This document shows, one piece after another, positions 42,280 through 50,783 of a stretch of 64,000 bases of DNA (positions within the stretch are counted from its first letter, which is position 1; every line of letters starts with the position of its first letter). The notes under the pieces were generated by a model that saw nothing but the letters and a program-made list of their open reading frames with translations, made no database searches and was not told the origin of the DNA. The stretch covers positions 47,089 through 111,088 of the forward strand of contig JAEXNA010000012.1 of the NCBI GenBank assembly GCA_023447635.1. Reading direction: 5' to 3'. This DNA is from Vulcanimicrobiota bacterium (GTDB lineage: Bacteria; Vulcanimicrobiota; Xenobia; Xenobiales; JADMJV01). The translations under genes and the position numbers were made by a program.

Positions 42280-43608
42280 TTACTTGGCTTCCTCGACCGA
42301 GACGGTCATGCCGGGTTTGATCCTGGCCATCCCGTCGGTGACCACCCGTTCCCCGGCTTTCAGCCCTTTGCGGACCACCACCGAGTTCTGGAAGGTGTCG
42401 CCCAGCTCGATCTCGCGCTGCTCGACCACATTGTCCGAGGTCAGCACGTAGACGAAGTTGCTGGACTGCAACTGCTGCACGGCGCGCTGAGGGACCAGAA
42501 GGGCGTCGGGCAGGTCCTGGGTGTTCAGGCGGACGTTGGCGTATTCGCCCGGGCGCAGCAGGCCGGAAGGGTTGGGATATTCGAGACGGACCTTGATGGT
42601 TCCGGTGGTGGCGTCCACCGCCCGGTCGACCATGTTGAAGCGTCCCAGGTGGCTGTAAGGTTTGCCGTCGGCCAGCAGCAGTTGGTAGACCCGGTCGGTC
42701 TGGCTGTGTCCGGTCTCTTCGGCCCGGCGGGCCAGAGTCAGGTAGTCGGCCTCGCTGATAGAAAACTCGACGTAGATCGGGTCGACGGCCGAGATGGTGG
42801 CGAGCACGTCGGTTCCGGGGCTGACCAGGTTGCCCGGGGTGACGTTGAGTTCGCCGATCAGGCCGCTGATGGGGGCGCTGATGGTGGTGTAGTTCAAGTT
42901 GATCTGAGCGCTGTCCAGGGCGGCCAGCGCTCCGTCGAGTTGCGCTTCGGCGTTCGAGATCGAGGCGATGTCGCGCACCCGGGTGTTTTCCGTGTTGGCC
43001 ACGGCGGCGTCGAGTTGAGCCTGGGCCACGTCGCGCGCGGACACGGTCTGGTCGTAGGTCTGGCGAGGGATGATGGCGCGTTCGACCAGCGGCTTGTAGC
43101 GGTCGACCTCGCGCTGCTGGTTTTCCAGGTTGGCTTCGGCCTGGCGCTGATCGGCCTGCGCTTTTTTGTAGTTGACCTTGCTGAGCGCGAGTTTCAGGTC
43201 GGCCCGAGCGTTCATGACCTGGGCCTGGGCCGACTTGACGGTCGCCTGCAGGGGGCGCGGGTCGATGCTGAACAAGACCTGGCCGGCCACCACGCGACTG
43301 CCTTCGCGGAAGTTGAAGCTTTCCAGGTTGCCCTGGATGCGCGAGCGCACCTCGACCTGTTTGGCGGCCAGGATCGACGCGGTGAAGCTTTGCTCGAGCG
43401 TCACTTCTTTGCGTCCGACCTCTTGCACTGCCACCGTGATGGCGGCTTGACCGGGCAAATTGGCGTTGGTGGCGCTGGGCACGGGCGTGCCTCCGGCTGG
43501 GGCCGGAGTGGGGGCACCGCCCTTGGGCGCTTCTTTTTGGCACCCGGAGAGCAGAGACAGCATGGCGAGAGCCACGGCTCCTTGTTTCCATCGGGGGGCT
43601 TTAGTCAT
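42280..43608 (-). CDS. RND efflux pump periplasmic adaptor (AcrA/MexA type) lipoprotein
   Basis: 442 residues from ATG 43608, GGAG upstream (AGGAGAAAAACG). It is a lipoprotein: MLSLLSGCQKE gives the lipobox LSGC. The order is barrel-sandwich (VEVRSRIQGNLESFNFREGSRV), a long coiled-coil hairpin (about 130-250), lipoyl return ISAPISGLIGELNVTPGNLV, and beta-barrel and membrane-proximal domains (LLRPGEYANVRL, VPQRAVQQ). It bridges the permease and the TolC-like channel. It overlaps the channel gene by eight bases. Confidence 0.95.
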   Translation of the reverse strand: MTKAPRWKQGAVALAMLSLLSGCQKEAPKGGAPTPAPAGGTPVPSATNANLPGQAAITVAVQEVGRKEVTLEQSFTASILAAKQVEVRSRIQGNLESFNFREGSRVVAGQVLFSIDPRPLQATVKSAQAQVMNARADLKLALSKVNYKKAQADQRQAEANLENQQREVDRYKPLVERAIIPRQTYDQTVSARDVAQAQLDAAVANTENTRVRDIASISNAEAQLDGALAALDSAQINLNYTTISAPISGLIGELNVTPGNLVSPGTDVLATISAVDPIYVEFSISEADYLTLARRAEETGHSQTDRVYQLLLADGKPYSHLGRFNMVDRAVDATTGTIKVRLEYPNPSGLLRPGEYANVRLNTQDLPDALLVPQRAVQQLQSSNFVYVLTSDNVVEQREIELGDTFQNSVVVRKGLKAGERVVTDGMARIKPGMTVSVEEAK

Positions 43609-45124
43609 CGTTTTTCTCCTGCGAGGCGGTGGGTTCGACGGGGGGAACGGTGGGAGACCCCGGCGTCGAGGTGGCAAGAAAGTCCAGGCTCAGGTGGCGG
43701 TCAGGGACATCCTGGCCCAGCCCTTGTTCAAGCTTGGCAAAGGCCAGGTCGCGGACGTAGCGGGCTTCCACCAGGTTCGAACGGGCCTGCACCAGATTGC
43801 GCAAAGCGTCGGACACTTCGAGGGTGGTGGCTAGACCGTTGAGATAGCGGCGGCGAGCCATGTCGTAGTACTCGACGGAGTTGGCCAACTGCTGCTCGGC
43901 GGTGCTCACGGTGAAGGCGGTCTGCTGCAGGTCGAGCCAGCCCTTCTGCACCTCGACCAGGATGGCGTTCACCTGCTGGGCCTGCGCCGCGTCGATCTGA
44001 CGCAGCACCGATTCGGCTTCGCGGACTTTGGCTTTGCGAAAGCCTCCGTCGAAGATCGGCCACTGAATCTGCAGGGTCAGCGAGGGGCGGTCGATGGGCG
44101 ACAGCGCCTGCCCGAAGTGGGTCTGGTAGTTGGCCGACAGCGTCACCGTAGGGTTGCTTTCGCCGTAGGCGGCGTCGAGCAGTTTCTGAGCCACGGCGCG
44201 GTTGTAATCGATCGAGAGAAGTTCGGGGCGGTGGAGGAGCGCGAAGTCTTCCAGGGCGGGCAGTTCGACCTCGGGGTCGACGCTGACCTCGGGCGGCATA
44301 ATCGGCTGAACGTGGTAGGACCATTCCGACAGCACGTTGCCCAGGCCGGCGTAAGCGGTGTCGACGTCGGTCAGGTTCTGAGCCAGATCCTGGACCGCGC
44401 TGGTCACCTCGATCTCGGCCTGCAGGATGTCGTAGCGCGACATCACTCCTTGTTCGAACAGCGCTCTGGTGTCGTCTAAGTTCTGGTTGGCGACCGAGAG
44501 GTTCAGGCGGGACACTTCGACGGTGGCGTCGGCCTGCAGTTTGGCAAAGAACGCCTGCTTGACCTGGTAGGCCAGGTTCAAGCGGTCGATGCCTGCCGCA
44601 GCGGACTGGGCGTCGATCTGCAGAAACGAGGCCGCGATCTGGTTTTCGACCTTACCGAAGGTCGTCAGCAGTACCTGCAGCGACAGTTGGAACTGGTCGG
44701 TGACCGGCGAGACCAGCACGAAGCGATCCGGGAATCCGGGGACCCGACGGTCACCCAGCAGGCGCTCGGTGTTGATCGAGTTCTCGGGCTGGATGTCGGT
44801 CCCGTTGTTGAGGACCAAACGAGGGTTCTTCTGCGACTTCTGCTGCAGGTAGGTGGCGCGGGCCTGTTCGACGCGTTCGGCCGCGACTTGCATCTGCGGG
44901 TTCTGGCGTAGCCCGATCTCGAGCGCCTCGCTCAGGTCGACCCGACGCACGCCGGAAGGGCGCTGTGGGGCCCGAGTGGGCAGGCTAAGTCGGGGCGGCA
45001 GGGCCGGCTGAGCGGCCGGCTGGCCAGGAGGGGGAGGGTCTTGAACAGGCTTCGCCGAGGCCGGGCCGAGCAGGCCGGCCATCAGCAAGGCGGAGCATAA
45101 ATATGTGTGAAGGGGTCGGCGCAT
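43601..45124 (-). CDS. TolC-family outer-membrane efflux channel
   Basis: 507 residues from ATG 45124. MRRPLHTYLCSALLMAGLLG is a signal peptide. The mature part starts Pro-rich, then has the typical two repeats of the family: LSEALEIGLRQNPQMQVAAERVEQA, and DFALLHRPELLSIDYNRAVAQ, with long helices and DVDTAYAGLGNVL. It forms the outer-membrane exit duct. It is the first gene of a three-gene operon (channel, adaptor, permease), so the whole tripartite pump is encoded together. Confidence 0.93.
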   Translation of the reverse strand: MRRPLHTYLCSALLMAGLLGPASAKPVQDPPPPGQPAAQPALPPRLSLPTRAPQRPSGVRRVDLSEALEIGLRQNPQMQVAAERVEQARATYLQQKSQKNPRLVLNNGTDIQPENSINTERLLGDRRVPGFPDRFVLVSPVTDQFQLSLQVLLTTFGKVENQIAASFLQIDAQSAAAGIDRLNLAYQVKQAFFAKLQADATVEVSRLNLSVANQNLDDTRALFEQGVMSRYDILQAEIEVTSAVQDLAQNLTDVDTAYAGLGNVLSEWSYHVQPIMPPEVSVDPEVELPALEDFALLHRPELLSIDYNRAVAQKLLDAAYGESNPTVTLSANYQTHFGQALSPIDRPSLTLQIQWPIFDGGFRKAKVREAESVLRQIDAAQAQQVNAILVEVQKGWLDLQQTAFTVSTAEQQLANSVEYYDMARRRYLNGLATTLEVSDALRNLVQARSNLVEARYVRDLAFAKLEQGLGQDVPDRHLSLDFLATSTPGSPTVPPVEPTASQEKNDD

Positions 45125-45184
45125 GGCGCAAGGCGAGAGCGCGAGAACTCTCGGAGTCTTTCTCCGGTCTCTAGAAGTCCGGGC

Positions 45185-45230
45185 AAAAAAGAAGGCGAAC
45201 GCGACCTCACTTTAGCGAGGTCGCGTTCGC
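45185..45230 (-). terminator. Rho-independent terminator of the DUF2950/DUF3300 operon
   Basis: GCGAACGCGACCTC and GAGGTCGCGTTCGC pair over 14 bp with an eight-base loop. On the minus strand, downstream of the gene ending at 45237, a T-run follows (complement of the A-run at 45185-45190). Confidence 0.85.
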
Positions 45231-45236
45231 TCTGGT

Positions 45237-46076
45237 TTAGTAACTCTGGACCAGATTCCAGTCGGTGGGTGAGGTGGTGGCATCGGCACCGCGCAGGTAC
45301 GAGCCGCCGTTGTTGCCCAGATCCTTCTCGTACAGGCGGCCGGACTGGTCCATCCAGAACGACTGCACGCCCGTCTGGTTATGGTTGGCCGGCCAGGCGG
45401 CCAGCACGAAACCGTCCTTGGTGGTGGTCAGCGTGTAGTAGTAGCCGTACCAGGGCGTGCCCTTGGTGTGACTGGAGACCAGTCCGGCGACGTCGCCAAC
45501 CACCTGCTGCAGCGGGCTTTTGTCCGCGTTGGTGGCGGTCCAGAACAGCCCGTCGCGGCTGCCCGTCGACGAGGCGACGCGAGCGGCGTACTTTCCGGTG
45601 TCCTTCTTGTACTGCTCCTGGGCCTTGAAGATGGCGTGGAAGGTGTCGATGGCCATCAGTTCGTTGCGGCCCACCCGGCGGTTGGCGATCTCTTCCACGC
45701 CGGCCGGGGTGTCGAAGCTCCACAGGCTGCCCTTTTTGATCAGGGGGACCGGGAAGACCCAACCCTCCCAACCCAGGCGGATCACGCGGTGCTGGTCCTG
45801 GGTGGTGCTCAGGCTCCAACCCTCTTTGAACAGTCGCACCAGACGGGCGTCGGTCGCGGCGCGCTCGGCGGCGTCTTCGACCTGAACTCGCTTGTAGTCA
45901 GGACCAAAGAGGGTCAGCAGTGCGGCCTGGTCTTTTTTGCTCAGGGCGGTCTGCAAGGCGCGCGCGGCGTCTTCCGGAGTCTTGAAGCTTTGCGTCGCGG
46001 GGGCGGCCCAAAGCTGGCCGGCCAGACCTGCGGCTAGAGCCAGAGAGGTGAGACTTTGTTTCCAGGGCGATTTCAT
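45237..46076 (-). CDS. Secreted DUF2950 protein
   Basis: 279 residues from ATG 46076, which overlaps the DUF3300 stop as ATGA. MKSPWKQSLTSLALAAGLAG is a signal peptide ending near LWA/A. The family pattern is visible: FKTPEDAARALQTALSKKDQ, GKYAARVASSTGSRDGLFW, GTPWYGYYYTLTT and GFVLAAWPANHNQTGVQSF. DUF2950 and DUF3300 genes are often neighbours in diderm bacteria. The function is unknown; the two are likely to act together in the envelope. Confidence 0.9.
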   Translation of the reverse strand: MKSPWKQSLTSLALAAGLAGQLWAAPATQSFKTPEDAARALQTALSKKDQAALLTLFGPDYKRVQVEDAAERAATDARLVRLFKEGWSLSTTQDQHRVIRLGWEGWVFPVPLIKKGSLWSFDTPAGVEEIANRRVGRNELMAIDTFHAIFKAQEQYKKDTGKYAARVASSTGSRDGLFWTATNADKSPLQQVVGDVAGLVSSHTKGTPWYGYYYTLTTTKDGFVLAAWPANHNQTGVQSFWMDQSGRLYEKDLGNNGGSYLRGADATTSPTDWNLVQSY

Positions 46077-47230
46077 CGACGGCGTCCTCCGCCCATCCGG
46101 GCTCCACTGCTGAAACTCGAGCCGCCGCGGCTGTAGGCGCCACGGTTGCTCTCGCGTACGGTCGACCCGGCGCTGGAGTAAGAGCCCAGGTTCGGGCTGC
46201 TGCCCCAGCCGCGATTGCCGCTGGCTCGGTTGCCTTCGGAAAGGGCCGGGCGAGAGATGCTGGGAGCGGCCTGCGGCTGCACGCGGTTACCCCAGTTCTG
46301 GCGGTTGATGTCCGTCCAGTTACCGGTGTTGAAGTTCGAGCGGTTGCTCACGTTGGCGCGGTTGCCAGCGTTGACGTTCGTGCGGTTGCCGGTGCCGACG
46401 TTGGTGCGGTTTCCGGAGTTGACGTTGGTGCGGTTGCCGCCCTGCACTCGGTTGGCGTTGACGGTGGTGTTGCCCACCCGGTTACGGTTGACGTTGACGT
46501 TGTTGACCGTGACCGGGCCACGAACGACATTGTTGCCACCGTTCAAGCGGACGGCGTTACCGGTGTAGATACCGGCGTTCTGCCAGCCATAGGGGCGGTA
46601 GTAGCCGACGGGCGGGTACCAGCCGTAAGGGTGCGCGTAGAAACGATAGTCGTTCCAGTGGAACACGTTGGTCCAGAGGTAGGCGCTGGTGGCCACCCCG
46701 GTGCCCCACAGGAAACCGCTCATAAAGTCGTGGTCGTCGACATCCGTCGAGGTGTAGGTGGGCACGTAGATCACCTGCGGGTTGGCCGGCTCTAGACGAA
46801 TGGTGCTGCCTTCCACGATGACGGTGACTTTGTCGTTGCTGCTGAGGTTCCCGGCCTGCTGGGCGCGGTAGCGATAGCGCTGGACGGCGTCCATCAGGTC
46901 GGGCAGCTGGTGGGTCGAAGCCCAGCCCAGCGATTTCATCCAGTTGACGTTGTTCGCCATCAGGTTCAAGGCGGTGGGATAGTCGTCGAGCGCCTTGACG
47001 CTGTCGTCCCAGCTGTTGTCCTTCGAGTTGGTCTTGGACGCGGCGATCACCTGATCGGGAAAGGTCGACGCCCGGACCACATTGGTCAGAACGGGGTCAG
47101 GGTACAGAGCGATCGGTCCCACCAGGGTGTCCAGGTCGCTGCTGGAGTAGGGCTGCTGGGCCAGAGCCGGAAGGGCGCTGGTCCAGAGAAGTAGACAAGC
47201 GAGGAGCATCGGAACGATTCTACCGTGCAA
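46073..47230 (-). CDS. Secreted DUF3300 protein with Asn-rich NRTNV repeats
   Basis: 385 residues from TTG 47230, with GGAGG about six bases upstream; ATG 47209 is possible but loses the basic part of the signal peptide. The DUF3300 domain is clear: SSSDLDTLVGPIALYPDPVL, MKSLGWASTHQLPDLMDAVQ. After a Tyr/Pro segment (YGWYPPVGYYRPYGW) come repeats of NRTNVNSG / NRTNVGTG / NRTNVNAG, eight residues each, and a Gly/Arg/Ser tail. The repeats look like a structural or disordered surface part. It is translated with the DUF2950 gene by ATGA overlap. Confidence 0.9.
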   Translation of the reverse strand: MHGRIVPMLLACLLLWTSALPALAQQPYSSSDLDTLVGPIALYPDPVLTNVVRASTFPDQVIAASKTNSKDNSWDDSVKALDDYPTALNLMANNVNWMKSLGWASTHQLPDLMDAVQRYRYRAQQAGNLSSNDKVTVIVEGSTIRLEPANPQVIYVPTYTSTDVDDHDFMSGFLWGTGVATSAYLWTNVFHWNDYRFYAHPYGWYPPVGYYRPYGWQNAGIYTGNAVRLNGGNNVVRGPVTVNNVNVNRNRVGNTTVNANRVQGGNRTNVNSGNRTNVGTGNRTNVNAGNRANVSNRSNFNTGNWTDINRQNWGNRVQPQAAPSISRPALSEGNRASGNRGWGSSPNLGSYSSAGSTVRESNRGAYSRGGSSFSSGARMGGGRRR

Positions 47231-47333
47231 AAGGGCCTCCAGTTGACTTAGAGAGTGAGACCGGGCGCTTCTCGTTGAGAGGGGGTTCTCCTATCGAACC
47301 CTGACCATCTCAATGAAAAGATTTTTCCGGACA

Positions 47334-47366
47334 CAAAAAAAGAGACTCCGCGAAAGCTCGCGGAGT
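47334..47366 (-). terminator. Rho-independent terminator of the S9 peptidase gene
   Basis: ACTCCGCGA and TCGCGGAGT pair over nine bases around an AAGC loop, and the A-run 47334-47341 is a T-run on the minus strand. It lies just after the peptidase stop at 47400. Confidence 0.85.
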
Positions 47367-47399
47367 TCCCTTTGCGTCGAGATATTTTGTCGGCCGCCG

Positions 47400-49499
47400 C
47401 TAGTTCGCTGCGGGCTTACAGTAGCGGTCCAGCCAGTCGAAGAAGACGCGGTTCCAGACCACGCTATTCTGCGGCTGGGTAACCCAGTGGCCTTCTTCCG
47501 GGAAGTACAGGAAGCGCGAGTCGATCCCCTGGACCTGAGCGGCGGTGAACGCCTCCATCCCTTGACCGATCGGAACGCGGAAGTCTTTCTCGTTGTGGAT
47601 GACCAGGATCGGGGTGCGCCAGTTCTTGACGTAGCGGTGAGGCGAGAACTGGTCGTACTCCTTCTGGATGGCCGGGCTCTTCCAGTAGGGTCCGCCCATC
47701 TCCCAGTTGGTGAAGAACACCTCTTCGGTGGTGCCGTACATCGATTCCAGGTTGAACACACCGCAGTGAGCCACGGCGGAGGCGAAACGGTCGCCCGAGT
47801 TGCCCATCAGGTAGTAGACGCTGTAGCCGCCGTAAGAGGCGCCGACCGCAGCGGCGCTCTTGGCGTCGACGTAAGGCTGAGCCAGCATATAGTCGGTGGC
47901 GCTAAGCAGGTCGCGCATCGGCTGACCGCCCCAGTCGCCCGAGATCACGTCGTTCCACTCTCGTCCGAAGCCGGGCAGGCCGCGGCGGTTGGGAGCGATC
48001 ACCACGTAGCCGTGCGAAGCCATCAGGTAGAAGTTCCAGCGGTAGGAGAAGCCCTGGCCGATCTGGCCCTGAGGGCCGCCCTGGCAGTAGGTTAGCACGG
48101 GGTACTTCTTGGCCGGATCGAAGTTGGGCGGCAGGATCACCCAGGCGTGCATCTTCTTGCCGTCGGTGGTGTCGATCCAGTGCTCTTCGACCTTGGGCAG
48201 GTCCAGGGTGGCATAGATACGGTCGTTGACGTGGGTGAAGGTCTTGGAAGTCTTGTCGCCCAGGTTCAGCAGGCCCAGCTCTTCGGGGCGTTCCATGCGC
48301 GAGAAGCCGACCACGGCCTGTTTGCCGTTGGGGCTCAGGGCGCGCAGCGACCAGTCGTAGCGGCCTTCGGTAACCTGCTTCAGGTTTTTGGCGTCGCGTC
48401 CGATGGTGAACAGTTGGGTGGTGCCTTTGGTCTCGGCGGCGAAAGCGAAACTCTGGGAGTCCGGGGCCCACATGGTGCCGTGTACAGTCATGTCCAGTCC
48501 GCGGGTCGCTTCGCTGGTCCGGCCGGTGGCCAGGTCGTAGAGCATGATACGGTTGCGGTCGGATTCGAACCCTTCGCGCTCCATGGAGTGCCAGGCCAGC
48601 GTTTTTCCATCAGGAGAGAAGATCGGGTCGTTGTCGTAGCCGCGGTTATTTTTGCTGATGTTGACCACGTCGCGAGGAGCCGACGCTTTGACCAGGTAGA
48701 TGTCCGAGTTGGTGGTCTCGGCCATTTTCGGTTCGTCTTTTAAGGTGTAGGCGAACCATTCGCCGTTGGGCGACCAGTCGAACTGCGAACTGCCGCCGAA
48801 GGGCGGTACGGGGCTGTCGACCTTACGGGCATCGAGCAGGTCGGTCGCTTTGCCGGCTTTGCCGTCTTTGCCGATGTTGGCCAGCAGGATGTGGCTGTAT
48901 TTATAGTCGTGCCAGGCGTTCCAGTGGCGGTACATCAGGCCGTCGATGATGCGGGCGTCGGCCTTGGGAAGGTCGGAGTAGATCTCCTTGACCTCTTTGT
49001 CGAGTTTGACTTCGACGGTGTAGGCGACCGCCTTGCCGTTAGGAGCGACCTTGAGCGAGCCGACGCCGTCTTTGACATCAGTCACCTGAAGCACCCCGCC
49101 GTCGGCCGGGTTGACGGCGTAGATCTGCGGAGCCTTTTTGCTTTCCGGGTCGGGCTTGCCGACCAGGAACAGCCGCTCCCCGTTCGCCGAGGGGGCGAAC
49201 TGCATGTCCGAGACCGAAGGCCAGTCGGTCAGCAGCGCTTTTTCCTGTCCCGTCTGCAGGTCGTAAAGGTAGACCGTGGTCTTGCCTTTGTTCTCGGACA
49301 GTTCGAACCGTCGCACGCCGTAGGCGGCCCAGCGTCCATCGGAAGAGAGGTCGGCCTCACCCACGCGGCCGAGCTTCCAGAGAAGTTCGGCCGTCATGGC
49401 GGTGGGGTTAGCGGGCTGAGGGGTCTCGCTCTGGGCGAACGCGCTCAGCGGTAACAGGCTCAGAAAAAGAGCCAGAGTCAGCTTCAAGGTCACACGCAT
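47400..49499 (-). CDS. Secreted S9 (prolyl oligopeptidase) family peptidase
   Basis: 699 residues from ATG 49499, preceded by GAAGG. The signal peptide ends SLLPLSAFAQ. The first 430 residues are a seven-bladed propeller with WD/Kelch-like blades (AVNPADGG, QFDWSPNGEWFAY, NDPIFSPDGKTLAWHS). The catalytic domain has the Ser in GASYGGYSVYYL, the Asp in NEKDFRVP and the His in PEEGHWV. It fits dipeptidyl-peptidase or acylaminoacyl-peptidase-like enzymes that cut short peptides in the periplasm. It is a single-gene unit with its own terminator. Confidence 0.93.
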   Translation of the reverse strand: MRVTLKLTLALFLSLLPLSAFAQSETPQPANPTAMTAELLWKLGRVGEADLSSDGRWAAYGVRRFELSENKGKTTVYLYDLQTGQEKALLTDWPSVSDMQFAPSANGERLFLVGKPDPESKKAPQIYAVNPADGGVLQVTDVKDGVGSLKVAPNGKAVAYTVEVKLDKEVKEIYSDLPKADARIIDGLMYRHWNAWHDYKYSHILLANIGKDGKAGKATDLLDARKVDSPVPPFGGSSQFDWSPNGEWFAYTLKDEPKMAETTNSDIYLVKASAPRDVVNISKNNRGYDNDPIFSPDGKTLAWHSMEREGFESDRNRIMLYDLATGRTSEATRGLDMTVHGTMWAPDSQSFAFAAETKGTTQLFTIGRDAKNLKQVTEGRYDWSLRALSPNGKQAVVGFSRMERPEELGLLNLGDKTSKTFTHVNDRIYATLDLPKVEEHWIDTTDGKKMHAWVILPPNFDPAKKYPVLTYCQGGPQGQIGQGFSYRWNFYLMASHGYVVIAPNRRGLPGFGREWNDVISGDWGGQPMRDLLSATDYMLAQPYVDAKSAAAVGASYGGYSVYYLMGNSGDRFASAVAHCGVFNLESMYGTTEEVFFTNWEMGGPYWKSPAIQKEYDQFSPHRYVKNWRTPILVIHNEKDFRVPIGQGMEAFTAAQVQGIDSRFLYFPEEGHWVTQPQNSVVWNRVFFDWLDRYCKPAAN

Positions 49500-49630
49500 G
49501 GCTGCGCCTTCGCGCGGGCCCGGCATGGTCCTATCGGCCGGCTATCTCTGCCCTGGGAACGAGTGTTCTTGCCGTCTCTCCCGCGGGGGGGTCAGGCGAG
49601 CGGTCCCGGCGGGGGCGCGGCGGGGGCGGT

Positions 49631-49758
49631 CCAAACCGAGATTGGCGGTCTGACGCCGGGTTTTGCGGGCGTGACGCCGGGATATCCGGGTTTGCACGCC
49701 GGGATTCGCGGGTTTGAAACCGGGAATCGCCGGTCTCAAACCGCCTCGCTCGGTTTGG
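49631..49758. repeat. 128-bp repeat element, copy B1
   Basis: Starts CCAAACCGAGATTGGCGG and ends CTCGGTTTGG: the outer ten bases are a perfect terminal inverted repeat, and the match extends with a three-base gap to GGCGGT/ACCGCC. Inside are four modules of 21-22 bp of the form GCCGGGAT...GCGGG(C/T)(G/T)TGA(C), ending in CCGCCTCGCT. Copy B2 starts 177 bp further on. Length, ends and internal order match copies B2 and A. No transposase is present, so it may be MITE-like and moved by something elsewhere, or be a structured RNA element. Confidence 0.8.
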
Positions 49759-49807
49759 TAGAGCTTGGCGGGGCGTGCGGAGGGGAAGCGGTCCCGGCGA
49801 GGCGGTC

Positions 49808-49934
49808 CAAACCGAGTCTGGCGGTTTGACGCCGGGATTTGCGGGCGTGACGCCGGGATATTCGGGTTTGCACGCCGGAATTCGCGGGTTTGAAGCCGGG
49901 AATCGTCGGTTTCAAACCGCCTCGCTCGGTTTGG
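49808..49934. repeat. 128-bp repeat element, copy B2
   Basis: Starts CCAAACCGAGTCTGGCGG and ends CTCGGTTTGG, 127 bp. The terminal inverted repeat is CCAAACCGAG outside and GGCGGTTTGA/TCAAACCGCC further in. It keeps the same four internal modules as copy B1 with single-base changes, so both derive from one element. The copies are in direct orientation. Confidence 0.8.
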
Positions 49935-49964
49935 CAAGTGACGAGGGAGATTTGGGCTTGCCCG

Positions 49965-50699
49965 TCAGGGGCGGCCGAAGACCAGATCATGATGCGTCTT
50001 CTGGTCGGGCACGTCGAAGCGCAGGAACAGGTGGGTGGGCAGTCCGTCCTCGTCAATCTCGTCGTCGTAGACCACCACGCCGCGTCCCTGAGCCTTCTTG
50101 CCGAACGCTTCGCTGATCTCGATCACGGCGGTCTCTTCGCTGACTTCCTTCCAGCGTCCGCGCAGCACGAAGCCGTCGCCTTCCAGGTCGATGGTGATCT
50201 CGGCGTCGCCGGACCCACCCAAAGCGACCGTGGCGCCCTGAATCGTGCGAGAGCCTTTGGCGTCGCTGACGTGATAGTCGCCCACGCCCTTTTCGATCGC
50301 CAGCACGCCGGCCTTGGGGTGCAGGGTCATGGTTAGCAGGTAGTCGACCCGCCCTTCGCGCTGAACTGCGGGGCGGCGCAGGCTGAAGTAGACCGAGTAG
50401 TCGCCGTCCGAGGGCAGCACGCCCTTGCCGTGCAGCACTCCGGAATCGAAGTTGCTGAAGATGTTGTTCTTGTCAGCGTCGCGCACGTGCACGACCAGCC
50501 ATTCGCCGCGTTCGGAGCGGACAGCGAAGTCGAAGCGCTGGCCGGCCGAGCCGCGGAAGGTGAACTCTTTGGTCTGGTCGGCGACCAGAACGCCCTTGAC
50601 GCTGGCCGAGATCTCTCCGGGGGCAAACGAGATCGGCTCGGCCAGGCCGGCCACGGTCAGTCCTAAAAAGAGGAAGAGGGCGAGGAATCGAGCTTTCAC
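49965..50699 (-). CDS. Secreted beta-rich protein of unknown function
   Basis: 244 residues from GTG 50699, with AAGGAGC five bases upstream. MKARFLALFLFLGLTVAGLA is a signal peptide cut near GLA/E. The mature part begins with a domain of alternating strands around EFTFRGSAGQRFDFAVRSER, GDYSVYFSLRRP and YLLTMTLHP, which is the pattern of a pre-peptidase-like (PPC) domain. A second half has VALGGSGDAEITIDLEGDGFVLRG. No catalytic motif is seen. It may bind a cell-surface partner. Confidence 0.68.
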   Translation of the reverse strand: MKARFLALFLFLGLTVAGLAEPISFAPGEISASVKGVLVADQTKEFTFRGSAGQRFDFAVRSERGEWLVVHVRDADKNNIFSNFDSGVLHGKGVLPSDGDYSVYFSLRRPAVQREGRVDYLLTMTLHPKAGVLAIEKGVGDYHVSDAKGSRTIQGATVALGGSGDAEITIDLEGDGFVLRGRWKEVSEETAVIEISEAFGKKAQGRGVVVYDDEIDEDGLPTHLFLRFDVPDQKTHHDLVFGRP

Positions 50700-50783
50700 A
50701 GGGGCTCCTTGGCGTTGATGGGCTGCCCCTTCGGATAGCCAGGAGCATCCCCTCTCCCATTTCCGGCCGAAACCCCCGCCTTT

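Larger units (their letters stand above)
49500..49964. other. Gene-free stretch with two 128-bp repeat elements
   Basis: No gene is supported between the S9 peptidase start and the next gene. It contains two copies of the 128-bp repeat element at 49631-49758 and 49808-49934, described separately, and GC-rich filler. Its left part should hold the S9 peptidase promoter, which I could not locate. Confidence 0.75.

Noticed and set aside
42139..43842. 567-codon plus-strand frame over the adaptor and channel genes
   Set aside because: Antisense shadow of the adaptor gene; composition is biased and no domain is seen.
49500..49964. Insertion sequence
   Set aside because: Terminal inverted repeats exist but the elements are only 128 bp with no transposase gene.
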